Of a stretch of DNA of 64,000 nucleotides, positions 17,534-25,170 are shown piece after piece (the stretch's first letter is position 1; the number at the start of each line of letters is the position of its first letter). The translations under genes were made by a program, and so were the position numbers. The DNA comes from Bradyrhizobium arachidis (GTDB lineage Bacteria; Pseudomonadota; Alphaproteobacteria; Rhizobiales; Xanthobacteraceae), in contig NZ_CP077970.1 of the NCBI RefSeq assembly GCF_024758505.1, positions 8,060,001-8,124,000 of the forward strand, in the 5' to 3' direction. A model generated the notes under the pieces. The model made no database searches. It was not told the DNA's origin and was given only the letters and a program-made list of their open reading frames with translations.

Positions 17534-18736
17534 TCAGGCGGTCGCTTTGTCCGTCATAATCAATATCCGCTGCACCAGCGCGATGGCGGTCTCGGTGGCG
17601 GGATCGGCCGAGATCACGGGAACTGCGAGCACGAGGAGGTCGACGGGATCGTCGGAGAGAATGACGACATGCGTCGCGCTGCTCGCGGCCAACAGCGAGA
17701 CCAGCCGCTCCACCGCAGGATCGGTCGGCGGATGGCCCCATGGCGCATCCGACTGCCGCAACACACGATGCGTCGCCAGGCGGTTGCGCAACAAGGCGGG
17801 ATCGTAATCGGCGAGATCGGCTTCGCGATAGCGCCGCGCGCTCTCGAACAGCGGATGTCGGACCAGCTCCGCGATGAGCTGGTCGCGCTTGGCGGCGGGC
17901 GAGATCGCGAGCGAGCTGAGAACGCCGGGCTCGCGCGATTCGAGGTAGGCACGCAGCGTATCGGTCATCAGGCCGATGGTCAGCACACCCGAGACGGCGA
18001 TGACGCAGAAGCGCGCGATCTGGGCCGCATCGGCATCGGGGGCAACGAAGGCCGCGGCAAGACCAAGCAGCGCGGAACTCGCCAGCCGCAGCACGGTCAG
18101 CAGCACTCCGTGCCAGCGCGCCTCGCTGCTGGAACCGGCGATCAGCACCGCGGTGACCACCAGCAATGCGCCGAGGGCGCCGAGACGAACCGGCATATCC
18201 GGCATCAACGCCTGGAAATCGGTGACGATGAAGGGCAGCACAATGACGGCGCCGACGATCATGCGATCGATGCTGCGGTTTTCCGACGCCATCAGCGCAT
18301 GGCGGTCGCGGGTAGCGAGCAGCCAGGCACAGGCGGCGAAGCCACCGACCTGAAACAGCGCCAGCGCGACGGCGTAGGGCGTCGCGAAATGGCCGAGACC
18401 CAGCGTGCCGCCAAAGCCGAGCACGATGGCGCCTGATATCACCGCCAGCTTGAGCACGCGCGGCGCATGCCGTCGCAACAGGCCCTCGGTGACAACAAGC
18501 GCGCCAAAGGGAATTGCCGCCGCTGGAATCGCCGAGAGATCGTCGAGCACTTCGTTTTGGGTCAGCCACGCCGTGGCGCGCAGGAGAAACAGCAGCGCGC
18601 CGATGCCGAGCGCGACCAGGAGACGGCGGGTGAGCGGACTGCGCGCATCGCGGCGGTAGAGCGCGAGCATGGCGACCGCGAGACCGATCACGCCGCAGAG
18701 ATTGACGATCGCATCGGCAATGACGGCTGAACTCAT
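17534..18736 (-). CDS. Multi-pass membrane protein of unknown function with a soluble C-terminal domain
   Basis: I do not recognise the family. The 400-residue protein has roughly eight hydrophobic segments between residues 5 and 265 and then a soluble tail of about 125 residues (from around SREPGVLSSLA) that is rich in alanine, leucine and acidic residues. The tail has no catalytic motif I can name. The start codon overlaps the stop of the upstream gene by four bases (ATGA), so the two proteins are translationally coupled and probably work together. A sensor or transporter role is conceivable but not shown. Confidence 0.7.
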   Translation of the reverse strand: MSSAVIADAIVNLCGVIGLAVAMLALYRRDARSPLTRRLLVALGIGALLFLLRATAWLTQNEVLDDLSAIPAAAIPFGALVVTEGLLRRHAPRVLKLAVISGAIVLGFGGTLGLGHFATPYAVALALFQVGGFAACAWLLATRDRHALMASENRSIDRMIVGAVIVLPFIVTDFQALMPDMPVRLGALGALLVVTAVLIAGSSSEARWHGVLLTVLRLASSALLGLAAAFVAPDADAAQIARFCVIAVSGVLTIGLMTDTLRAYLESREPGVLSSLAISPAAKRDQLIAELVRHPLFESARRYREADLADYDPALLRNRLATHRVLRQSDAPWGHPPTDPAVERLVSLLAASSATHVVILSDDPVDLLVLAVPVISADPATETAIALVQRILIMTDKATA

Positions 18737-19758
18737 CGGCCATTCCCCTGTCGGGGACGCAATGTGCCGAAGCTGCGAGTGTCATCCAGCCAATGCAGCA
18801 CCGGCAGCACCAGCCGTTGCAGCGTCAGAAGCACCGACGCGGCGAACAGGCCGGGCAAGGAGCGGTGCGGCACCTGCTCCATCAAATAGCTGCGTGCGGC
18901 CGCAAGATCGATGCGGCCGATCTGGAGGACGTCGTCGCCCCTGCCGTAGTCGAGCTCGCGCGCGCAAAAGTCAGCGTATTGCGGATCACGATGCTTTGGC
19001 GCCTCGTCAAACGTCTTCTTCAGCGCGTCGGAGCCGCCGGTATAGGCGTCGGTGATGACAAAGCGGGCCTCGTCGAAGCCGGCATCGTCGCCGACGCCGA
19101 ACACGGCACGATGCTGCCGCATGATGCCGCGGGCGAGTTGCAAATGCGCAAAGCTCTGCCGCGCGTCCGCGCGCGGCGACGGGTAGACGTCGGAAAAAGT
19201 CTCGCTGACCATGCCGACCACGGCCGGTACCTGCGTGACGTTGGAGATCCAGCGCGGGCGCAGGCCGTCGCGCGCGAACAGCACCAGCGTGGTCAGGCCG
19301 TAAAGCACCCAGGACAACCCCTTCCCTCGCGCCTCAGGGTCGACCATCACGAGCCCGAGATGGGTAATGTCCACCGGCGCGCCGTCAAGCTCGACCTGCA
19401 TCACCGACAGCGCGTTGAAGGCGATCGGCTGGCCACTCGCCTCCTCCGAGATCAGCGTGACGATCGCGCGTGACAACCGCTCGCGCGCACCGGAGAAGAT
19501 GCCGTAGGTCAATTGATCGGCCGGCAGGGTCTTGGCCGCGACCACGCGGAGCTGCGCGATCAGCCGCTCAAGCTCGTCCTCGGAAAGGGATACGCCCGGG
19601 CTTTCGACGATCCGCGTCACCAGGCCCGCATGCGTGCGCAGGCTGAGATCGATGCTCGGCTGGGTAAAGGCCTGCAGCCAGAACGCCGCATGGCGGCGCA
19701 GCCTTCCGGCCGCGCCGCGCAGATGTTGCCAGCTCTGTTCGCTCCCAGGATCCGCCAT
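18733..19758 (-). CDS. Unknown protein with a possible GNAT-like acetyltransferase core
   Basis: The 341-residue protein is not recognised with certainty. Its middle part, with an LGLVMVDPEARGKGLSWVLY segment around residues 133-152, looks like the strand-4/acetyl-CoA loop of GNAT N-acetyltransferases (R/Q-x-x-G-x-G/A). The C-terminus ends in a hydrophobic stretch (LPGLFAASVLLTLQRLVLPV) that could contact the membrane. It overlaps the downstream membrane-protein gene by four bases, so the two form an operon. An acyl transfer to a lipid, protein or amine is possible; the call is inference from one motif. Confidence 0.6.
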   Translation of the reverse strand: MADPGSEQSWQHLRGAAGRLRRHAAFWLQAFTQPSIDLSLRTHAGLVTRIVESPGVSLSEDELERLIAQLRVVAAKTLPADQLTYGIFSGARERLSRAIVTLISEEASGQPIAFNALSVMQVELDGAPVDITHLGLVMVDPEARGKGLSWVLYGLTTLVLFARDGLRPRWISNVTQVPAVVGMVSETFSDVYPSPRADARQSFAHLQLARGIMRQHRAVFGVGDDAGFDEARFVITDAYTGGSDALKKTFDEAPKHRDPQYADFCARELDYGRGDDVLQIGRIDLAAARSYLMEQVPHRSLPGLFAASVLLTLQRLVLPVLHWLDDTRSFGTLRPRQGNGR

Positions 19759-19884
19759 GCCGCCCGCCCGTGATCGGGATGGTTGTCGCGCGAGGCCATT
19801 AAGGAGCGATGAGTACCATTTTTTGGGACGGTTACACGGTAAAGGATGTCTTGCCGCGACCGCGGCACGAGCACCGCGGCCAGT

Positions 19885-20136
19885 TCAACTACGAGCACCA
19901 AAGTGGCCGATGAGGATCGAAAGCAGGAGCGGTGGAAAGAGCATGAGGTGCATGTGGAACAACCATTCTCCAGAAAGTCGCCCCTTAGTGGCGTAGGCGG
20001 CGATAACCGTGAGAGCCTCAGCAACGAAAATGCTGAACTGCCATGTTCGAATAATAGAGCCAATCAGCACGCCGGGCAGGATCGCAAAGGCGAATATCGG
20101 GGGCCAGCTAACCGCATACGAAAGGTAATCCAGCAT
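19885..20136 (-). CDS. Small hydrophobic membrane protein, unknown
   Basis: The frame encodes 83 residues with three hydrophobic segments (about residues 10-28, 33-47 and 62-78) and no known motif. GGAGGGG lies about ten bases before the ATG. The base composition is somewhat lower in GC than the neighbours, which may mean a recent arrival or a decayed longer gene. It is between the YiaA gene terminator and the GNAT-like gene, on the same strand as both. Coding status is likely but not certain. Confidence 0.45.
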   Translation of the reverse strand: MLDYLSYAVSWPPIFAFAILPGVLIGSIIRTWQFSIFVAEALTVIAAYATKGRLSGEWLFHMHLMLFPPLLLSILIGHFGARS

Positions 20137-20182
20137 GGCTCAGAGCCCCTCCATTAGTTAGGGCTGCGCGCAAAGGAAATGA

Positions 20183-20210
20183 GGCGGCGGATGATGCAGC
20201 ATCCGCCGCC
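20183..20210 (-). terminator. Hairpin terminator after the pspA-yiaA operon
   Basis: GGCGGCGGATG (20183-20193) and CATCCGCCGCC (20200-20210) form a perfect 11-bp stem with a six-base loop. It starts 15 bases after the yiaA stop on the minus strand and is followed there by a T-rich stretch, so it probably ends the operon transcript. Confidence 0.65.
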
Positions 20211-20224
20211 CCGGCTTCATCCGC

Positions 20225-20509
20225 TCACGCCGCGCGGGAGCCACGCTCGACTTCCATCAAGAGGCGCTCGGCCTTGGCGTCCTCGATGCGGTTCACGAGG
20301 CGACCGCTTTCGTGGTTGTCGCGCATCGTCTTGGTCATGGTGATGCAGGACTGCACCAGCATCAGAAAACCCATAATGAGGTAGCCCTTGATCGAGAGAT
20401 CGACCGGCATGAGGAAGATGCCGATGCCGACCATGAAAGCGGAGGCGGCGAACGAGGCGTAGGTGAAGGCGACCCAGGCGGGGCTGTGGGACGGGGTGGT
20501 CGGGTTCAT
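20225..20509 (-). CDS. yiaA: YiaA/YiaB-type inner-membrane protein
   Basis: The 94-residue protein has two hydrophobic helices (around residues 13-31 and 36-54) followed by a charged tail with a KTMRDNHESGRLVNRIEDAKAE-like segment split here as KTMRDNHES and RIEDAKAER. The two-helix layout and the motif PAWVAFTYASF match the YiaAB domain. The role of this family is unknown beyond an association with envelope stress. AGGAG lies seven bases before the ATG (20507-20509). It follows pspA by 49 bases and shares its promoter, so it is likely part of the PspA stress response. Confidence 0.75.
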   Translation of the reverse strand: MNPTTPSHSPAWVAFTYASFAASAFMVGIGIFLMPVDLSIKGYLIMGFLMLVQSCITMTKTMRDNHESGRLVNRIEDAKAERLLMEVERGSRAA

Positions 20510-20558
20510 GACAGTCTCCTGTTGCTTGAGGTTGAGGTGAATGATCATCGTTTAGGTC

Positions 20559-21254
20559 TTAGGCAGTCGGCGTGCGCTTGGCCTTCAACCGCGCGAGCAC
20601 GTCATCGGCGGTGGTCTTGAGCCGGGGGCCAAAGCCCTGTTCGGCGAGCTTCTCGGCGGTGGCGAGCGGACCGCTGGCCGCATCGAGCTCGATCAGGGCG
20701 TCATCGGCGGCCTGCGCTTCGATCTGCCGGTCGCGCAGGCGCTTCAGCGTCCTTTCGGCCTCGGACAGCGTCGACTCGTAGGGCCGGGCCGCTTCGATGC
20801 CGCCGCGGCGCAGGCCACGAACCGCCTCGGCTGCGCGCGCCACGCGCCGGCCGCGATCGAGCTCGGTGATACGCGCCTCGGCATTCGCGACCTGCCGCTT
20901 GAGGCGGGCAATCTCGGTTGCGAACAGCGTGCGCGCAGTCATCGCGGCGTCGCGATCGGCTTCCAGCCCGGCGATGGCCTGGGCCGCTTCCGTTGCGAGG
21001 TCCTCGCGACCGCCGTCGAGTGCCGCGGTCGCCCGCGTCTCGAGATCGGCGATGCGGGCGTTGGTCGCTTCCAGCCGGCGGCCCTCCTGCTGGTCCTGGG
21101 CAATCGCCAGGGCCAGCGTCCGCTTGCTGCGCTCGACGGCCGCGGCCGCGTCGCGCATCTGCTGATCGAGGATCAGAAGCGCCGATCTGTCTTCCAGCTC
21201 TTCGCCGGCGGCGGCCACGCTGCCGCGGAAGAGGGTCACTACGGTCTTGAACAT
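20559..21254 (-). CDS. pspA: PspA/IM30-family protein
   Basis: The 231-residue protein is almost wholly predicted coiled coil. It begins with MFKTVVTLFRGSVAAAGEELEDRSALLILDQQ (shown in parts: MFKTVVTLFRG, ILDQQMRDAA), where the first helix would be amphipathic and bind membrane and the next matches the PspA start. Long Ala/Glu/Arg heptads follow to about residue 190. PspA polymers coat stressed inner membrane. The ATG at 21252-21254 has GGGAG upstream; 19 codons further upstream in frame cross into the operator region and are rejected. It heads a two-gene operon with yiaA and is divergent from a TetR gene. Confidence 0.82.
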   Translation of the reverse strand: MFKTVVTLFRGSVAAAGEELEDRSALLILDQQMRDAAAAVERSKRTLALAIAQDQQEGRRLEATNARIADLETRATAALDGGREDLATEAAQAIAGLEADRDAAMTARTLFATEIARLKRQVANAEARITELDRGRRVARAAEAVRGLRRGGIEAARPYESTLSEAERTLKRLRDRQIEAQAADDALIELDAASGPLATAEKLAEQGFGPRLKTTADDVLARLKAKRTPTA

Positions 21255-21270
21255 TTGCTGCTCCCTGTTA

Positions 21271-21343
21271 TGAGCATTGCTCACGGATGCTTTGTAGCAC
21301 ATCTTGAGCATTGCTCAAGATGTTTTTGAGCAACGCTCAAGAT
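21271..21343. promoter_or_regulatory. Three TGAGCA-N-TGCTCA operators between pspA and the TetR gene
   Basis: Three related palindromes lie in the 100-bp gap: TGAGCATTGCTCA (21271-21283), ATCTTGAGCATTGCTCAAGAT (20-base core 21301-21321, nearly perfect) and TTGAGCAACGCTCAA (21326-21340). Their centres are 34 and 22 bases apart. Together they look like binding sites for the adjacent TetR-type regulator, placed to control both its own gene and the pspA-yiaA operon. Confidence 0.75.
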
Positions 21344-21354
21344 TGTGATTAACA

Positions 21355-21963
21355 ATGTCTAAAGCCTTGGAACGACGAGAGAAACTAAGGGTTGACCTGA
21401 TCCTGGCGGCGGAACGGATGATCGCCGAGCGGGGTTTGGCGGGGCTAAAGACCCGGGATCTGGCCCGCGAGATCGGCTGCGCCAATGGCGCGGTCTATAA
21501 TCTGGTGGCCGACGTCGACGAGCTGATCCTGCGCGTCGGCTCGCGCACGCTCTCGCGGCTTGACCAAGCCCTCACCGCCGCCGAGGCCGTGGATGATCCC
21601 TCCCCGCAAGCGACGCTGATCCGCATCGCGGTCGCCTATTGCGATTTTGCCGCGAGCAATCTCGAACTCTGGCGCGCGCTGTTCGAGCATCGCATGGAGC
21701 GCGGCAAGGAGGTCCCCGACTGGGCGATCAGCGAACAGATGGAGCTGTTCCGCCACATCTACCGCCCGCTCGCCGCGCTGTTTCCGCAGCGCTCGGTGGA
21801 GGAACTGAGCATCACCGCGCGCAGCCTGTTCTCCGCCGTACACGGCATGGTGGCGCTCGGGCTGGAGCAGAAGCTCATCGCAGTGCCGCAGCCGGCGTTG
21901 CGCAGGGAGATATCAGCGCTGGTGCGCGCGACGCTGGACGGGCTGGTGGCGGGTATACGCTGA
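21355..21963 (+). CDS. TetR-family transcriptional regulator of the PspA operon
   Basis: The 202-residue protein has a TetR N-terminal DNA-binding domain: an initial helix with LILAAERMIAERG, then GLKTRDLAREIGCANGAVYN as the helix-turn-helix, ending in LVADVDELI. The remainder is an all-helical ligand and dimer domain with several aromatic and His residues (FEHRMERGK, HIYRPL). It starts at ATG 21355 only 15 bases after the third palindrome, without a clear Shine-Dalgarno, which is compatible with tight autoregulation. It probably represses pspA-yiaA until an envelope or lipid-like signal binds. Ligand unknown. Confidence 0.85.
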   Translation: MSKALERREKLRVDLILAAERMIAERGLAGLKTRDLAREIGCANGAVYNLVADVDELILRVGSRTLSRLDQALTAAEAVDDPSPQATLIRIAVAYCDFAASNLELWRALFEHRMERGKEVPDWAISEQMELFRHIYRPLAALFPQRSVEELSITARSLFSAVHGMVALGLEQKLIAVPQPALRREISALVRATLDGLVAGIR

Positions 21964-22201
21964 AGATTTGCGCCGTTCCGCCGATTTGCCTCGGCGAGTC
22001 AAATGGTTTGGTGAGACCGGCGAGGCATCACGCCGAACGAAGTCGGCTACTGTGCATGGGGTTGTTTCGATGTTTTGGTGTCGGGTCATGCCTCCGGCAC
22101 CCACTGACTAAATTTTCGCCTGTCGAAGCCCGCGCGGCGACTCTAAGCTTTGCGCGGCGGCGCCCGACCGCTGTCCTCGCAACCTCTCCCCGGAGTGTCC
22201 C

Positions 22202-23656
22202 ATGCCCCTCCTCATTCGCGGCGGCACCGTCGTCAATCATGATCACTCGCGCCGCGCGGACGTGCTGGTCGACGGCGAGAGCATCGTCGCGGTGGGGTCA
22301 TCGATATCAGCGCCGACCGGCGCTGACATTATCGACGCCGGCGGATGCTTCGTAATTCCGGGCGGCATCGATCCGCACACCCATCTCGAAATGCCGTTCA
22401 TGGGCACCGTCACCGCCGACGATTTCGAATCCGGCACCAAGGCGGCGCTATCGGGCGGCACCACCATGGTGGTGGACTTCTGCCTGCCCGATCCCGGCCA
22501 GTCGATGCTCGCGGCCTATCAGGACTGGCGGCACAAGTCGGAGAAGGCGGCCGCCGACTACGGTTTCCACATGGCGGTGACGTCGTGGTCGAAGCAGATC
22601 TATGACGAGATGGAGACCGTGGTCAAAACCTACGGCATCAACACCTTCAAGCACTTCATGGCCTACAAGGGCGCGCTGATGGTCAACGACGACGAGCTCT
22701 ACAACTCGTTCGCGCGCTGCGCCCATCTCGGCGCCATGCCGGTCGTGCACGCGGAAAACGGCGACGTCGTCGCCTTGATGCAGGAGGCGCTGATCGCGCG
22801 CGGCGTCACCGGTCCGGAAGGCCACGCCTATTCGCGGCCGCCGGAGGTCGAGGGCGAGGCCACCAACCGCGCCATCATGATCGCCGACATGACGGGTACG
22901 CCGGTCTATATCGTGCACACGAGCTGCCGCGAGGCGCATGAGGCGATCGCGCGGGCACGCGCGGCGGGAAAACGCGTCTATGGCGAACCGCTGATCCAGC
23001 ATCTGCTGCTCGATGCGCGCGAATATGAGAACAAGGACTGGGATCATTCGGCCCAGCGGGTGATGTCACCGCCGTTCCGTGACAAGTCGCATCAGGACAG
23101 CCTGTGGGCCGGGCTGCAATCCGGTTCGCTTCAGGTGGTCGCGACCGACCATTGCGCATTCACGACGGCGCAGAAGCGGTTCGGCCGCGACGATTTCCGA
23201 AAAATCCCGAACGGCACCGGCGGGCTCGAGGACCGCCTGGCGCTGCTGTGGACCGCTGGCGTCGCCACGGGACGGCTGACGAAGGAGGAATTCGTCGCGG
23301 TGACCTCGGCGAACATCGCACGCATCCTCAACATCTTCCCGCGCAAGGGTGCCGTCGCAGTAGGCTCGGATGCCGATCTCGTGGTGTGGGATCCCAAGGC
23401 CACCAAAACCATCAGCGCCAAGCGCCAGATGAGCAAGATCGATTACAACGTGTTCGAAGGTTTTTCCTGCACGGGCGGACCGGCGCTCACGCTCTCGCGT
23501 GGCCGGATCGTGTGGAAGGACGGCAATCTGCGCGCCGAAGCCGGCGACGGCCACTATGTCGAGCGGCCGGCCTTCTCTCCGGTGCATGTCGCGAATTCGA
23601 CCTGGAAGGAGCTGACCGCTCCGCGCGCGGTGGAGCGCGGGGCGGTCACGCCCTAA
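22202..23656 (+). CDS. hydA: Dihydropyrimidinase / D-hydantoinase
   Basis: The 484-residue protein is a cyclic amidohydrolase with a complete binuclear metal site: H59 and H61 in DPHTHLE, the carboxylated K150 in TFKHFMAYKG, H183 in VVHAENGD, H239 in YIVHTSC and D316 in VATDHCAF. It opens dihydropyrimidine or hydantoin rings to N-carbamoyl amino acids. The substrate-orienting loop residues are in the usual places and the length is normal. GGAG lies ten bases before the ATG. In pyrimidine reduction operons it normally sits by an N-carbamoyl-beta-alanine amidase; none is adjacent here, so partner genes must lie elsewhere. Confidence 0.92.
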   Translation: MPLLIRGGTVVNHDHSRRADVLVDGESIVAVGSSISAPTGADIIDAGGCFVIPGGIDPHTHLEMPFMGTVTADDFESGTKAALSGGTTMVVDFCLPDPGQSMLAAYQDWRHKSEKAAADYGFHMAVTSWSKQIYDEMETVVKTYGINTFKHFMAYKGALMVNDDELYNSFARCAHLGAMPVVHAENGDVVALMQEALIARGVTGPEGHAYSRPPEVEGEATNRAIMIADMTGTPVYIVHTSCREAHEAIARARAAGKRVYGEPLIQHLLLDAREYENKDWDHSAQRVMSPPFRDKSHQDSLWAGLQSGSLQVVATDHCAFTTAQKRFGRDDFRKIPNGTGGLEDRLALLWTAGVATGRLTKEEFVAVTSANIARILNIFPRKGAVAVGSDADLVVWDPKATKTISAKRQMSKIDYNVFEGFSCTGGPALTLSRGRIVWKDGNLRAEAGDGHYVERPAFSPVHVANSTWKELTAPRAVERGAVTP

Positions 23657-23665
23657 CGCGATGGC

Positions 23666-24994
23666 TCAGTCGACCTCCGCAATCCGATCCCCGGGGCGCA
23701 TCTTGTCCAACCTCGCCTCGCTCGCACGCAGCATCGCCGTGTCGAGCTTGCCCTCGCGCGATCCATCCAGCGCGCATTTGAAGATGCGGTAGAACTGCGC
23801 GCCGTCATAGGCGACCAGCAGCAGGTCGACGCCGGCGTTGATTGCCTCGACTACGGCCTTGCAGACGTCGTGCTGGTAGATCGCGCCCATCACGAGGTCG
23901 TCGGTCATGACGACACCCTGGTGGTGCCATTTGTCACGGATGATGCCGTCGACGACGCGCTTCGAATGCGAGGCGGCGCGGTCCGGGTCGACCGCGGTCA
24001 GCGTCACGTGCCCAACCATGAGCGCTGCGCGTGAATGCGCCAGCACCTCACGAAAAGGCTGCCAGTCGGATGCCTCGAGCTCCGCGACCGTCGCGTCGAG
24101 GTTGGCGCTGAAATGATGGGTATCGGTGCGCACGCGGCCGATGCCCGGAAAATGTTTGAGCGTGGCGCCGACGCCCGAAGCTTCGAGGCCGCGCACATAG
24201 GCGCTCGCAATCGTGCCGACAACGACGGGGTCGGTGGCAATCGCGCGCTGGCCGATCAGCGTATGGAAGTCGAGCCGGTTACGCCGAACCGGCGGCTTGA
24301 GATCGAGAACGGGTGCGAGGTTGAGGTTGACGCCGAGCCCGGCGAGCTCGCGCCCATGGATGCGGCCGAACTCCTCCGCCTTGACCTGTTGGAGGTCAGG
24401 GGCGAGCCCGGCGAGCGTCGCCAGCGCCGGCACCCTCGTCAGCGGCGGCGAGAGATGGCCGACGATGCCGCCCTCCTGGTCGGCGGCGACGACGAGCGGC
24501 GGCAAGCCGGCGGCGCGACGCTTGTCCTGAAGCGACGCGATCTCGGCCTGCAGCTCGTCGATCGTCTTGCGGCGGAGGTTATGGCGGGTGACATAAACGC
24601 CGCCGATCAGGCCCTGCTCGGCGAGCCGCGCGACGTCAGCGAAGGACGAATAGCCGACCATGAAGTGCGGGCCGAGCTGCCGCGCCTCGGCGACGCTGGC
24701 GGTGAGGACATCGCGCTTGCGCAGCTCGAATGTGAGATGGGCCGCCGACATCAGGAGCGGCGGCAGGCACCAAAGCGCGATCAGCAGCTTTCCCATCGCG
24801 CGGCGCCAGTGCCCGCGGCGGAGAAGGAGGACAACGATGGCGATGCATGCGAGCACGAGCCCGATGTTTCCCGCGCCGCGCAGCGCAAGCAGATAGGGAT
24901 CGTTCTTGTTCGCCGCGATGAATGCGGCCAGCGGTAAGGCAAGCCAGAGCAGGATGAGAGCGAAGCGACGCGCGAATGGCATGGATACCAACAT
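23666..24994 (-). CDS. Membrane-anchored glycoside hydrolase family 3 protein (NagZ-like)
   Basis: The 442-residue protein has three N-terminal hydrophobic segments (about residues 11-28, 40-58 and 70-86) and then a GH3 domain. The GH3 part has VVAADQEGGIVGHL, the KHFPGIG motif (ATLKHFPGIGRVRTDTHH) with the histidine of the catalytic dyad, and the candidate nucleophile aspartate in VVMTDDLVMGA. This matches beta-N-acetylhexosaminidases such as NagZ, normally soluble proteins of about 340 residues. The membrane part is unusual and suggests action at the membrane surface on peptidoglycan fragments. Start choices are ATG 24994 or 24982; neither has a good Shine-Dalgarno. Confidence 0.78.
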   Translation of the reverse strand: MLVSMPFARRFALILLWLALPLAAFIAANKNDPYLLALRGAGNIGLVLACIAIVVLLLRRGHWRRAMGKLLIALWCLPPLLMSAAHLTFELRKRDVLTASVAEARQLGPHFMVGYSSFADVARLAEQGLIGGVYVTRHNLRRKTIDELQAEIASLQDKRRAAGLPPLVVAADQEGGIVGHLSPPLTRVPALATLAGLAPDLQQVKAEEFGRIHGRELAGLGVNLNLAPVLDLKPPVRRNRLDFHTLIGQRAIATDPVVVGTIASAYVRGLEASGVGATLKHFPGIGRVRTDTHHFSANLDATVAELEASDWQPFREVLAHSRAALMVGHVTLTAVDPDRAASHSKRVVDGIIRDKWHHQGVVMTDDLVMGAIYQHDVCKAVVEAINAGVDLLLVAYDGAQFYRIFKCALDGSREGKLDTAMLRASEARLDKMRPGDRIAEVD

Positions 24995-25170
24995 GTGCAG
25001 GGCGACGAATGCTTCGCACCTATCAAAGCGCTTCGCGTCGCGCGAGGGGCGAAACGGCCTCTGCACGGAAACTGCACAAGACTCCTGAGATCGTGCAGAG
25101 GTCGATCCCATCGTCTGCACGCGAGCCGTCCAAGCTGGTCGTGTCCCCATCCACGAAAGGCCTTTTGGAC

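Noticed and set aside
17508..18785. A 425-codon minus-strand frame overlapping the membrane-protein gene in another frame.
   Set aside because: It is arginine- and histidine-rich without hydrophobic segments, while the chosen frame shows eight membrane helices and a coupled start.
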